A stretch of DNA of 64,000 nt from JALZVT01 sp039029135 (GCA_039029135.1 JBCCGT010000018.1:44764-108763); one strand, 5' to 3'. Shown: positions 1 through 8,828, counted from the stretch's first letter. Notes: generated from the sequence alone by a model not told the origin. Numbers and translations are program-made.

Positions 1-2
1 CC

Positions 3-725
3 CCTGTTGTCTCGGCGGCCGCTATCCCACGTCCCAGTGGCCGCGCCGCTGATGAGCTGCGTGCCGTGCGCTTCACGCCCGGCTTCACGAGCCACGCGGC
101 GGGATCGGTGCTGGTCGAGTTCGGCGGCACGCGCGTGCTGTGCACGGCCAGCGTCGAGGAACGCGTGCCACCCTTTCTGCGCGGCAAGGGCGTGGGCTGG
201 GTCACGGCCGAATACGGCATGCTGCCCGGGTCGACCCATACACGCGTCGATCGCGAGGCCGCGCGCGGCAAACAGAGTGGCCGCACCGTCGAGATCCAGC
301 GGCTGATCGGTCGGTCGCTGCGTGCCGCCGTCGACATGCAGGCGCTGGGTGAGCGTACCGTACGCATCGACTGCGACGTGCTGCAGGCCGACGGCGGTAC
401 CCGCACCGCGTCGATCACCGGGGGCTGCGTCGCGCTTGGGCTGGCCCTGCAAAAGGTCGGCGTTCAGGTCGCATTCACCCAGCTTGTGGCATCTGTATCC
501 GTGGGCATCTGGCAGGGACAGCCGGTGCTCGATCTGGACTATGCGGAGGACTCGAACGCGGGCACCGATATGAACGTGGTGATGGTTGCCGACGGCGGCT
601 TCATCGAGATTCAGGGCACCGCCGAGCAGGCGCCCTTTCAGGATGCGGAGCTGACCGCTCTGCTCGGTCTGGCTCGGGGCGGAATAGCGACGTTGTTCGC
701 GGCCCAGCGGGAGGCTTTGGCGTGA
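3..725 (+). CDS. rph: Ribonuclease PH (5' end uncertain or off the window)
   Basis: Phosphorolytic 3'-5' exoribonuclease that trims the 3' ends of tRNA precursors. The family N-terminus is visible in frame from about position 30 (RPSGRAADELR), followed by the phosphate-binding segment with RTVEIQRLIGRSLR, then DCDVLQADGGTRTASITGG and the DLDYAEDSNAGTD motif. No ATG lies in this frame before the conserved N-terminus: the codon where family members usually begin is ATC (24-26), and the frame stays open to the window edge, so the true start is either upstream of the window or non-standard. Counting from ATC gives 233 residues, close to the usual 238. The stop overlaps the pyrE start, so the two genes are probably co-translated. 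Confidence 0.93.
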   Translation, partial: PVVSAAAIPRPSGRAADELRAVRFTPGFTSHAAGSVLVEFGGTRVLCTASVEERVPPFLRGKGVGWVTAEYGMLPGSTHTRVDREAARGKQSGRTVEIQRLIGRSLRAAVDMQALGERTVRIDCDVLQADGGTRTASITGGCVALGLALQKVGVQVAFTQLVASVSVGIWQGQPVLDLDYAEDSNAGTDMNVVMVADGGFIEIQGTAEQAPFQDAELTALLGLARGGIATLFAAQREALA

Positions 726-1417
726 CGACGCCGCCGGAAGTGCGGGCGGACGTGCGCGCTGGGATCGCGCGGGATTTCGTTCGCTGGGCGCTTGCCCAGC
801 AGGTACTGCAGTTTGGCGAATTCGAGCTCAAGTCGGGGCGCCGCAGCCCGTACTTCTTCAACATGGGCATGATTCGCGATGCCGCCGGACTCGCGAGTCT
901 CGGCGAGGCCTACGCCGACGCGCTGGCCGTGCAGGACTGGCAGCCCGACGTGGTCTTCGGCCCCGCGTACAAGGGCATTCCGATCGCGGTCGCCGCGGCG
1001 ACGGCGCTGGTGCAGCGGGGCGGGCCGAATCTTGGCGTGGCCTACAACCGCAAGGAGGCCAAGACCCACGGCGAAGGTGGCGCCCTGGTGGGCGCTGCGC
1101 TTGAAGGCCAGCGGGTGGCGATTCTTGATGATGTGCTGACGGCGGGCACGGCGGTGCGCGAGGCGCTCGCCATCGTGCGCGCGGCGGGCGGCATTCCGGT
1201 TGGTGTGCTGATCGCACTCGACCGTCGCGAGCGGCTGGAGGGCGGCGTTACGGCCGTCGAGGCGCTCGGCACGGAAGCCGGGTTGGCGGTCGCCAGCATC
1301 GCCACGATAGAGGATGTGATCCGTGTCCTTGACGACGGGCAGGGTCATTCGGAAGCTTTACAGTCATTGAGCGACTACCATAGCGAGCACTGCGTCGCAC
1401 TGACGACGGCCGAGTAG
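722..1417 (+). CDS. pyrE: Orotate phosphoribosyltransferase
   Basis: Transfers the ribose-5-phosphate of PRPP to orotate to make OMP, the fifth step of de novo pyrimidine synthesis, in the cytosol. The 231-residue protein has the FGPAYKGIP loop (residues 79-87), the flexible catalytic loop KEAKTHGEGG (111-120) and the PRPP-binding signature VAILDDVLTAGTA (132-144). The start is the GTG at 722, which overlaps the rph stop by four bases, the classic rph-pyrE arrangement of Gammaproteobacteria. The length is slightly above the usual 213 residues because of a short N-terminal extension before the conserved FVRWAL segment. Confidence 0.96.
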   Translation: MTTPPEVRADVRAGIARDFVRWALAQQVLQFGEFELKSGRRSPYFFNMGMIRDAAGLASLGEAYADALAVQDWQPDVVFGPAYKGIPIAVAAATALVQRGGPNLGVAYNRKEAKTHGEGGALVGAALEGQRVAILDDVLTAGTAVREALAIVRAAGGIPVGVLIALDRRERLEGGVTAVEALGTEAGLAVASIATIEDVIRVLDDGQGHSEALQSLSDYHSEHCVALTTAE

Positions 1418-1520
1418 CCGCCGGCCCCCAGACCGCGAAATAGGCCGTTATGCGGAGCGGTCACTGGACCGGTCAATAGCTGGCCGCGATGGCTGATTTG
1501 AACTGGAGATCATTGGATCG

Positions 1521-2147
1521 ATGCGCAAGGACTGGATGCAGCTGAAAACGATGTTCATTGCGGGCGGCGCGCTGCTGCTGACGCTCGCCCCGCTGACGGC
1601 TTCTGCGGCGCAGCTGTTTCGATACAAGGACACCCAGGGTAGCTGGGTGATTGCGAGCTCGGTGCCGGCGGAACGCGTTCCCCACGGCTATCACGTGCTC
1701 GATGCCACGGGTCGGGTGGTTAAGACCGTCGCCCCCCAGCCGTCGGAAGAGGAACGCGAGGCGTTCAATCGCGCCAAGGCCGAGCGCGCGGAACGCGAAG
1801 CGGCGGAGCGCCGGGTTAATCTGCTGTATGGATCCGAAGAAGACATCGACCACGCGCTGAGCATGGCGCTGCAGTCGATCGACACGACGATCGAAAACAC
1901 CCGCGCGAACATTCTGCACCTCGAGAGCCAGCGATCGCGGCTCGAGGGTCAGGCCGCGCGCATCGAACGCGCGGGCAACACGGTGCCCGAGAAGATCCTC
2001 AACAGCATCGCGACGATGAACGACCAGCTCCGAACGCTCGAGCGTGAAGTCGAGAAACGCGTGGAAGAAAAGGAAGTCGAGCGCGAGCGACACGCTGCCG
2101 ATCGGGAAGTCTTCCGCAGCCTGCGCATGGCACGTGTCAGCGGCTAG
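1521..2147 (+). CDS. Secreted DUF4124-like protein with C-terminal coiled coil
   Basis: Function unknown. The first 30 residues form a Sec signal peptide (hydrophobic core GGALLLTLAPLTASAA). Residues about 31-70 resemble the DUF4124 module found at the N-terminus of many small gammaproteobacterial envelope proteins (QLFRYKDTQGSW). The rest, about residues 74-203, is strongly charged, rich in Glu, Arg and Ala, and looks like a long coiled coil. It probably lies in the periplasm. It follows pyrE by about 100 bases and is followed by a hairpin cluster, so it may be a single-gene unit. The DUF4124 assignment is by pattern only. Confidence 0.75.
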   Translation: MRKDWMQLKTMFIAGGALLLTLAPLTASAAQLFRYKDTQGSWVIASSVPAERVPHGYHVLDATGRVVKTVAPQPSEEEREAFNRAKAERAEREAAERRVNLLYGSEEDIDHALSMALQSIDTTIENTRANILHLESQRSRLEGQAARIERAGNTVPEKILNSIATMNDQLRTLEREVEKRVEEKEVERERHAADREVFRSLRMARVSG

Positions 2148-2201
2148 AAGTCGCTACCCCCAGCGGCTGAGCGCCGCCCTTTTCAGCGGCTGAGAGCCGC
2201 T
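2139..2201. repeat. Three imperfect hairpin repeats between convergent genes
   Basis: Three copies of an 18-base unit resembling CAGCGGCTGAGAGCCGCT lie at about 2139-2156, 2161-2178 and 2184-2201. The third copy folds into a perfect 7-bp stem with a 3-base loop (AGCGGCT-GAG-AGCCGCT). The first copy overlaps the last codons of the upstream gene. The block sits between two convergent genes and may act as a bidirectional transcription terminator, although no long T-tract follows. Confidence 0.6.
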
Positions 2202-2283
2202 ATTCCCAAGCCACTGATCCAAAGCGATTGCGCCCCGCGCATCTCGGTTACGTCCGGCGGTGCAGCCCGTCAGTCCCAAAGTG

Positions 2284-2868
2284 TCAGGCCGTCAGCGACC
2301 GCGCCAGGATCTGCCACTGGATCTGCCAGGCATCGGTTGGGCGGGACTTAAAATCTGAGCGTACGAACTGCAGAATCCGCCCCTCGGCCGCGCTGAGCAT
2401 CAGGTTGGCGATATCGTTCGGTCCATACTGCGAACGCTCGGTGCGGACCGCCTGCGCCTCGCGAATGACCTGACGCAGCTGTGTTTCTAGGCGCTCGAAT
2501 AGCTGCCGCACGCGGGTGCGCAGGCGCTCGGTCTCACCCATGAGCGCATCGCCGACGAACAGCCGGCCAAAACCCGGATTGCGCTCGACGAAGGTCAGCA
2601 CCAGGGTCGTGATGTGGTAGCAGCGCCGCTCGACCTCGGTCTCGTCCACCAAAACCCGAGTGATCAGCGGAAACATCGTGTCTTCGGCGAACTCCAGCAG
2701 GCCGTCGATCATCTTGGCCTTGCTGGGGAAATGGCGGTACAGGGCGGCCTCCGAAACGCCCACCTCTGCCGCCAGGCTCGCGGTGGTGATGCGGCCGCCG
2801 GGCTGTTCCTCCAGCATGCGCAGGAAAGCCTCCAGGATCTGTCGCTTTCGGTCGCGGCGCTCAGGCAT
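2284..2868 (-). CDS. slmA: Nucleoid occlusion factor SlmA (TetR family)
   Basis: DNA-binding protein that blocks FtsZ assembly over unsegregated nucleoids. The 194-residue protein matches SlmA in length (198 in E. coli). It has an N-terminal TetR helix-turn-helix at about residues 27-50 (ITTASLAAEVGVSEAALYRHF) preceded by the charged RRDRKRQILEAF helix. SlmA typically sits beside the argB/coaBC/pyrE block in gammaproteobacteria, as here. The start codon overlaps the end of argB by eight bases, so both are probably on one transcript. A generic TetR regulator is the alternative, but the context and the conserved C-terminal AEGRILQFVRSDFKS-type segment favour SlmA. Confidence 0.9.
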   Translation of the reverse strand: MPERRDRKRQILEAFLRMLEEQPGGRITTASLAAEVGVSEAALYRHFPSKAKMIDGLLEFAEDTMFPLITRVLVDETEVERRCYHITTLVLTFVERNPGFGRLFVGDALMGETERLRTRVRQLFERLETQLRQVIREAQAVRTERSQYGPNDIANLMLSAAEGRILQFVRSDFKSRPTDAWQIQWQILARSLTA

Positions 2869-3805
2869 TGTCGTCCCTTATGACTTCACTCGATGCGTCG
2901 CTGACGATTTGGGTGCCGACGCCGGCGTCCGTCAGCAGCTCGAGCAGCAGGGCGTGGGGCACCGTCCCATCGATGATCGTGGCCGTTTTCACGCCGCTCT
3001 CCACGGCCTCTACCGCGCACTGGGTCTTTGGCAGCATGCCTCCCTTGATAACCCCGTCAGCGGCGAGCCTGGCAATGCCCGCCGGGGTCACGCCGGTCAC
3101 CGTCTGGCCCGACGCGTCGAGAATGCCCGGCGTGTCGGTGAGTAACAGCAGCTTTTCGGCGCCGATACAGCTCGCGATCTTGCCCGCGACGATGTCGGCG
3201 TTGATGTTGTAGGCCGTTCCGTCTTCGCCGACGCCGATTGGCGCAACGATGGGGACGAAACCGCCGCCGACCAAGTTGTCGAGGATCTCGGCGTTGACCT
3301 TGGCCACTTCCCCAACGTGGCCGATGTCGATGATGGCCGAGCTGGTCGCGGCGGCTTCCGGGTCGCGTACCTTTAGTCTGTTCGCGAGGATCAGCCCGCC
3401 GTCCTTGCCCGTTACGCCGACCGCGCGTCCGCCCTGGGCGTTGATGTTGCTGACGATTTCCTGGTTGACCAGGCCACCCAGCACCATCTCGACGACGTCC
3501 ATGGTGGCCTCGTCGGTGACGCGCATGCCGCCGACGAACCGCGTGGGAATATTCAGTTTGGTCAGCAGCGCTCCGATCTGCGGACCCCCGCCGTGCACGA
3601 TCAGCGGATTGATGCCCACCAGCTTCAGCATCACGATGTCGCGTGCGAACGTGCGCTTCAGTTCGTCGTCGACCATCGCGTGGCCGCCATACTTGATGAC
3701 GACGGTTGAGCCGTGAAAACGCTGGATATAGGGCAGCGCCTCGATCAGTACCCGCGCGGTGTCCGCCGGTGTGGCAGTGTCGCGTGAGTGGGGCTCGCTG
3801 GGCAT
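2861..3805 (-). CDS. argB: Acetylglutamate kinase
   Basis: Phosphorylates N-acetyl-L-glutamate with ATP, the second step of arginine synthesis. The 314-residue protein has the nucleotide-binding VIKYGGHAM motif, the substrate glycine loop VHGGGPQIG and the downstream GKDGGLI and NINADIVAGKIA segments of the amino acid kinase fold. It has an N-terminal extension of about 20 residues rich in Ser, Thr and Asp, so it is longer than the usual 295-300. Whether it carries the N-terminal helix linked to arginine feedback inhibition cannot be judged by eye. It is transcribed with slmA downstream and lies 3' of algC. Confidence 0.96.
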   Translation of the reverse strand: MPSEPHSRDTATPADTARVLIEALPYIQRFHGSTVVIKYGGHAMVDDELKRTFARDIVMLKLVGINPLIVHGGGPQIGALLTKLNIPTRFVGGMRVTDEATMDVVEMVLGGLVNQEIVSNINAQGGRAVGVTGKDGGLILANRLKVRDPEAAATSSAIIDIGHVGEVAKVNAEILDNLVGGGFVPIVAPIGVGEDGTAYNINADIVAGKIASCIGAEKLLLLTDTPGILDASGQTVTGVTPAGIARLAADGVIKGGMLPKTQCAVEAVESGVKTATIIDGTVPHALLLELLTDAGVGTQIVSDASSEVIRDDNA

Positions 3806-3932
3806 GGGCGCACAATCTCTCCTGTAAGGGTGCGCCAGTGTAAGCCACGCCGCCGAATTGCGTATGCGAAAAATGCGCGGTGCGTGTTGCGGCGAAGCGG
3901 CCCGTACCCTCGATGCCCGCCGGGGGGAGGGG

Positions 3933-6506
3933 TTAGAACGTCAGGCTTGAGTCGACGGCCGCGAGCTGAGATCGGAACACGGTTTGCACCACCTGGAGGC
4001 TGGATTCGGTATCGGCCTCAAAACGCAGCGTCAGCTTCGGTGCCGTGTTCGAGGCGCGCAGGAGTCCCCAGCCGTATTCGAAGTCGACGCGCACGCCGTC
4101 TATGTCAGTGACCGTGCCGGCGCCCCAGTCGCCGTTGTCGCGAAAGCGCTCGACGATATCGAACTTCTCTGCGTCGGTTGTGTCGATGGTGATTTCATCG
4201 GTGCTCACACTTTGGGGCAGCGCGGCGAACAGCTCTGCGGGACGCTCGGCGTCTGCGGCGAGTATCTCGAGCAGCCGCGCTGCGGCGTAGAGCGCGTCGT
4301 CGAATCCATACCAGCGTTCCCCGAACGCGATGTGGCCGCTGAATTCACCCGCCAGCAGCGCGCCGGTCTCTTTGAGTTTCGCCTTCATGTGCGCGTGGCC
4401 GGTCTTCCACATGACGGGGCGGCCCCCGTTCTCGGCGACCAGTGTGTTCAGGTGCCTCGAACACTTCACGTCGAAGATCACGTCGGCGCCCGGATTGCGG
4501 CTGACGATGTCGCGGGCGAACAGCATGAGCAGGCGGTCTGCCGGCACGATTTCGCCGCGGTCGGTGACCACGCCGAGGCGGTCGCCGTCGCCGTCGAAGG
4601 CCAGGCCCAGATCCGCCTGCTCGGCCTCGACGACTGTCACGAGATCCTCAAGGTTGGCGGGGACCGCTGGATCCGGGTGATGGTTTGGGAAGTTGCCGTC
4701 GACGTCGCAGTACAGGGGGATGACCTCGCAGCCCAGCGCCGTCAGCAGTGCTGGCGCGAAGTCGCCGGCGACGCCGTTGCCGCAGTCGACGACGACTTTC
4801 AGCGACTGCGCCAGCGCGATGTCCGAGCTGATCCGGTCGATGTAGTCCGCGTCGATGCTGATCGCGGTGATGTCGCCCGGCGTGTCGCTCTCTTCGCTCA
4901 AATCGTTGTCGACCAGGCGCCGGTGCAGCGCCTGGATGCGCTCTTCGGCGAGCGTGTCGCCGCGGAGCATCAGCTTGAAGCCGTTGTACTCGGGAGGATT
5001 GTGCGAGCCGGTGACCATGATGCCGTTGCCACTGCCCATGACCTGCGAAGCGAAGTACAGCATCGGCGTCGCGACCTGGCCCACGTCCATGACCGTCAGG
5101 CCGCCCTCGCTGAGGCCGCGACAGAGGTTCACCGCGAGGGCGGTGCTCGTCAGGCGGCCGTCGCGGCCGACCATGACGGTGCCGGGCGCGTCGTCCTGCG
5201 CGCCGTCGAGATACTCGGAGGCATAGGCGCGACCGAGCCAGTACGCCACCTCGTCCGATAGGGTCTTGCCGACGACGCCGCGCACGTCGTAGGCGCGAAA
5301 AATGGTTGGATCAAGCGACATGCCCATGTCGACCGGCGACGCGCCCTCGGACACGTCGATGCCGAAGTTGTCGTCGGGCAGCATCGCGGGAGTGATCCCC
5401 AGGCCGTCTTCTTCCTCGACTGCCGGTTCGGTGAGGGCCGCGTTGGTCTCGGCGGCGGTCGATTCGCCGGCTTCGGCCGGATCTGCATTGACCTTTGCGG
5501 GTACGGCTGCGGGGGGTTCTGCTTCGGCGGCGCGCGCCGCAGCCTTGCCGCCGCTTGCTTCGTGCACGCGGCCGGCCAGATCCTGAAATAGCTGCAGCCG
5601 ATAGCGGTCGGGCACGCTTGCGCGTCCGCGCAGCAGTTTGCTTGCCTGGTCGCCGAGGAGTCGGGCGTCCGCGGTCAGGCTGGCCTGCAGACGCATGTAG
5701 GCGATCGCGATGCCCGCGAGCAGACCGACGACGCCGATCCCCGCAGGCAGCGCGAGGTCGAGCGGCGCGGTCACCGCGGCACCGCTGCCCGGCGCCACGA
5801 CGATGCGCCAGCCGGGAATGTCCAGATCGCGGCTCGGCGCCGCCTCCCCCGGCTCGTCGCCGCTGCCGACGTCCAGCAGGATGTTCGGCGCGCCGCTCTC
5901 CATGGCCTGGTGGAGCTGCAGGCGGCCGTACAGCGCGGGGTCGTTTGCGCTGCCGCCCAATAGCCAGTCGAGGGCCATGCCGACGAACAGCACGCCCGCG
6001 GTGTCGCCCTCGTTTTCGATGGCGGCCGCCGCGAACACGACACCCTTGGGCTTGACGGCGGCCTCCGGGCCGACGAAGGGCGCCTTTTCGGCGCGGCGGA
6101 TCAGGTCCAGTGCGGCAAAGCTGATCGGCACTTCGGCGTCGCGGTCGACGGCCGCGCGTCCGGCCTGGATCACGTCGACCCGGCGCGCCAGCGGGAACGC
6201 GTTGTAGACGTCGCTGACAAGGCTCGCGCTGGCCCCGACATCACCGCCGGCGGCGGCGCGCGCGGTGCCCGTATCCGCCATGCGCTGCAGGACGGTGCGC
6301 AGTTCGCGGTAGCGCGAATTGATGTTGGCCGCAACGAGGTCGACCTGATTGTTGGCGACCGTGCGGCCGACGCTGTCGTTGGCCTGGGCAAAGACCGAGA
6401 AATACAGCAGCGCGAAAGCACCCATCAGACCGGCCAGGCCGATGAGCGCTGCGGTCAGCGGAAATCTTGTCAGCTTGCCCGCCTTGCGTGGCTGCGAACG
6501 TGCCAA
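3933..6506 (-). CDS. algC: Membrane-anchored phosphomannomutase/phosphoglucomutase
   Basis: Interconverts hexose 1- and 6-phosphates for exopolysaccharide, LPS and related sugar nucleotides. The catalytic alpha-D-phosphohexomutase core occupies about residue 398 to the end, with the phosphoserine loop TGSHNPPEYNG (Ser501), the metal loop DGDGDR near residue 636, the sugar loop GEFSGH and the phosphate loop RASNTAPKL. The first 400 residues are extra: one membrane helix near residues 15-40, an extracytoplasmic segment, a second helix near 257-272, and an Ala/Glu/Pro-rich linker. The start is taken at the TTG at 6506 because AAGGGGAGAG precedes it at good spacing; a GTG at 6536 would add ten residues but has no Shine-Dalgarno sequence. 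Confidence 0.92.
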   Translation of the reverse strand: MARSQPRKAGKLTRFPLTAALIGLAGLMGAFALLYFSVFAQANDSVGRTVANNQVDLVAANINSRYRELRTVLQRMADTGTARAAAGGDVGASASLVSDVYNAFPLARRVDVIQAGRAAVDRDAEVPISFAALDLIRRAEKAPFVGPEAAVKPKGVVFAAAAIENEGDTAGVLFVGMALDWLLGGSANDPALYGRLQLHQAMESGAPNILLDVGSGDEPGEAAPSRDLDIPGWRIVVAPGSGAAVTAPLDLALPAGIGVVGLLAGIAIAYMRLQASLTADARLLGDQASKLLRGRASVPDRYRLQLFQDLAGRVHEASGGKAAARAAEAEPPAAVPAKVNADPAEAGESTAAETNAALTEPAVEEEDGLGITPAMLPDDNFGIDVSEGASPVDMGMSLDPTIFRAYDVRGVVGKTLSDEVAYWLGRAYASEYLDGAQDDAPGTVMVGRDGRLTSTALAVNLCRGLSEGGLTVMDVGQVATPMLYFASQVMGSGNGIMVTGSHNPPEYNGFKLMLRGDTLAEERIQALHRRLVDNDLSEESDTPGDITAISIDADYIDRISSDIALAQSLKVVVDCGNGVAGDFAPALLTALGCEVIPLYCDVDGNFPNHHPDPAVPANLEDLVTVVEAEQADLGLAFDGDGDRLGVVTDRGEIVPADRLLMLFARDIVSRNPGADVIFDVKCSRHLNTLVAENGGRPVMWKTGHAHMKAKLKETGALLAGEFSGHIAFGERWYGFDDALYAAARLLEILAADAERPAELFAALPQSVSTDEITIDTTDAEKFDIVERFRDNGDWGAGTVTDIDGVRVDFEYGWGLLRASNTAPKLTLRFEADTESSLQVVQTVFRSQLAAVDSSLTF

Positions 6507-6652
6507 AACGGCTCTCCCCTTATCGCGAGATCGCACCTATTGAGCGAGTGTTTAATCGTACGCCGGCACCACCGGGCTGGCTATGACACAGGCACGCTTT
6601 GCGAGGCGTTTGCAGAAGGGTTCGCCGGCCCTCGCGGCGGCGTGAGCGCGGC

Positions 6653-7906
6653 TCAGTCGGCGCTTAGAAAGAGCCGATGAACCTCCGTGAGCAGCGCGCT
6701 GGCGATGGCCGACTTGGGTGCCTTGGGCAGCGTCTGCTCGCCGTCTGCCCAGATGAGGGTCAGCGCGTTGTCTTCGCTGCGGAAGCCGATGGATGCATCC
6801 GCGACGTCGTTGAGCGCAATCAGATCCAGTCCCTTGCGAGCCCGCTTGGCGCGCGCGTGCGCCAGGCCGTCGTGGGTTTCTGCCGCGAACCCGACGGTCA
6901 CGGGCCCGTCCTCCAGTCCGGCCACGGTCGCGACGATGTCTGGGTTCTCGACCAGATCCAGCTGCATGCCATTGCGGCTCGCCTGATCGGTCTTCTTGAT
7001 CTTCTGCTCGGCGATCGTTGCGACGCGGTAGTCCGCAACGGCCGCGACCGCGATAAACAGATCGGTGCCCTGTTCGACCTCGGCCAGGACGGCGGCCAGC
7101 ATGTCTGTGGCGCTCAGCACGTCGATGCGGCGCACCCCCTGCGGGCAATCGAGCGCGGTTGGTCCGCTGACGAGCGTGACGTTCGCGCCCATGCGCGCCG
7201 CGGCTGCAGCGAGGGCGTAGCCCTGACGCCCGGAGCTGCGATTGGAGATAAAGCGCACCGGGTCGATCGGTTCGCGGGTGGGCCCGGCCGTGATCAGGAC
7301 CCTGCGGCCGGCGAGCAGCGGCGCGGTGGCCTCGAGCCCTTGGCCCAGCTGCTCGACGATCTCCGCGGGCTCCAGCATGCGGCCGGGACCGGTTTCTCCG
7401 CATGCCTGGGCACCGCTAGCCGGTCCCAGAATGATCGGCGTGCCCGCGGTCGCCGCGAGCGTCGCCAGATTGCGCTGGGTTCTGGGGTGCTGCCACATGC
7501 GGACGTTCATCGCCGGGGCGATATAGATGGGGGAGGTCGTCGCGAGACACAGGGTGCTCAGCAGATCGTCGGCGAGGCCCTGCGCCAGCTTCGCGATGCA
7601 GTTGGCCGTGGCCGGTGCGATCAGCACCGCATCGGCCCAGCGGGCCAGTTCGATGTGTCCCATGGCCGCCTCCGCCGCGGCGTCCCAAAGATCGGTGCGT
7701 ACCGCAGCGCCGGCCACCGCTTGCAGGCTGGTGGCGGTGACAAATTGATGCGCCGAGCGAGTCATGACCACCTGGACGTCGGCACCGGCGGCGCGCAGGC
7801 GCCGGACGAGATCGGGCGTCTTGTAGGCCGCGATGCCGCCGCTGATTCCCAGCAGTATGCGTTTGCCGCTGAGATCGGCGCTTGGGGGTTCGGGCGTGTC
7901 GGTCAT
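6653..7906 (-). CDS. coaBC: Bifunctional phosphopantothenoylcysteine decarboxylase / phosphopantothenate-cysteine ligase
   Basis: Carries out two successive steps of coenzyme A synthesis. The N-terminal flavoprotein half has GISGGIAAYK, the FMN-linked PATANCIAKLA stretch, PAMNVRMW and the decarboxylase loop ACGETGPGRM with its catalytic Cys. The C-terminal ligase half begins near GRRVLITAGPTREPIDPVR and contains FISNRSSGRQG and the KIKK nucleotide-binding motif. The 417-residue length is normal. It lies divergent from radC, the common gammaproteobacterial arrangement, but the dut gene that usually follows coaBC is not found between it and algC. Confidence 0.96.
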   Translation of the reverse strand: MTDTPEPPSADLSGKRILLGISGGIAAYKTPDLVRRLRAAGADVQVVMTRSAHQFVTATSLQAVAGAAVRTDLWDAAAEAAMGHIELARWADAVLIAPATANCIAKLAQGLADDLLSTLCLATTSPIYIAPAMNVRMWQHPRTQRNLATLAATAGTPIILGPASGAQACGETGPGRMLEPAEIVEQLGQGLEATAPLLAGRRVLITAGPTREPIDPVRFISNRSSGRQGYALAAAAARMGANVTLVSGPTALDCPQGVRRIDVLSATDMLAAVLAEVEQGTDLFIAVAAVADYRVATIAEQKIKKTDQASRNGMQLDLVENPDIVATVAGLEDGPVTVGFAAETHDGLAHARAKRARKGLDLIALNDVADASIGFRSEDNALTLIWADGEQTLPKAPKSAIASALLTEVHRLFLSAD

Positions 7907-8150
7907 CTAGTGGGTTCGGTCTGGTTGCGGATTCAGCGGTGGGACAGCGCCGGCGACCGGCGGACAGCGCGACTTTACCATCCCCGGTGTCGTCGTCCGT
8001 GGCCCATGCGGGCGGTCCCGTAAGGGGGGCGCGCCTCTGGAGTGGCTCGCGGCGGCCGGCGAGGAGATTGTCGCACAGGGATGGGTGCCACTGACCGCTG
8101 CCGAACGGTACGTCGCGCCGCGAGGATATACCGGCGCGATCGATGGACGG

Positions 8151-8200
8151 GTGATAGGGGCGGATAGGGGTGAACATGGGTGGATATGGGTGAAGTTGCA
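8151..8200. repeat. Five imperfect 10-bp tandem repeats upstream of radC
   Basis: Five consecutive 10-base blocks read GTGATAGGGG, CGGATAGGGG, TGAACATGGG, TGGATATGGG and TGAAGTTGCA. They share a GGATAGGGG-like core, and the repeat length matches one DNA helical turn. The array lies in the divergent gap between coaBC and radC and runs into the probable start of radC, so it may affect radC expression or the position of its start. Confidence 0.6.
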
Positions 8201-8828
8201 AAGTGAGGCGCTGCTGCGGCGGGGCGGTGACGATCTGGCCGACGGCGAGCTGCTCGGCCTGCTGCTGGGTCCGGGCGTCAAGTCGACCGTCGCGGAGGGC
8301 CTGCTCGACGAATTCGGCGGCCTGCGCGGGGTACTGGACGCGCGACCCGCCGCGCTGCTCGCCTGGCCGGGTTTGGGGACGTGCCGGGTCGCGAGGCTCA
8401 AGACGCTGCTGCCGCTGGCCGAACGCTATGAGCGGGCCCGGTTGGAGCACGGCGGCCTGATCGCGGATGCGCGCAGCGCCGAGCGCTTTCTAACGCGGCG
8501 GCTGGCGGGGCGACCGCGAGAGATCTTTGCGGCCATGTTCCTCAACGCGCGGCATCGGCTGCTCGGCTTCGAGGAGCTGTTCGCCGGCAGCGTCGACCGG
8601 GCCCAGGTCTACCCGCGCGAGGTCCTGCGCCGGGCGCTGCTCAACAACGCGGCGGCGCTGGTTCTGGCGCACAACCATCCGTCGGGCAATCCCGAGCCGT
8701 CAGCGGCCGATATCGCGCTGACCGAACGGCTGGTCAAGTTACTGTGCGAGGTCGACGTGCGGGTCCTGGATCACTTTGTGGTCGGCCAGGGGCGGGCGGT
8801 GTCGCTGGCCGAGCGGGGCCTGATCTAG
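8190..8828 (+). CDS. radC: RadC family JAB/MPN-domain protein
   Basis: Member of the RadC (UPF0758) family; its biochemical role is unsettled and the old link with DNA repair is doubtful. The N-terminal helix-hairpin-helix part begins with SEALLRRGGDDLADGELLGLLL and the C-terminal JAB domain carries the metal motif HNHPSGNPEPSAAD (H-x-H with a following Ser and Asp). The conserved family N-terminus fits a start near the GTG at 8190; the frame also remains open to a GTG at 8085, which would add 35 unrelated residues overlapping the tandem repeat. It is divergent from coaBC and upstream of rpmB-rpmG. Confidence 0.88.
   Translation: MKLQSEALLRRGGDDLADGELLGLLLGPGVKSTVAEGLLDEFGGLRGVLDARPAALLAWPGLGTCRVARLKTLLPLAERYERARLEHGGLIADARSAERFLTRRLAGRPREIFAAMFLNARHRLLGFEELFAGSVDRAQVYPREVLRRALLNNAAALVLAHNHPSGNPEPSAADIALTERLVKLLCEVDVRVLDHFVVGQGRAVSLAERGLI

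Noticed and set aside
3984..5261. 425-residue plus-strand frame opposite algC
   Set aside because: The minus strand encodes all mutase motifs; the plus frame has none.
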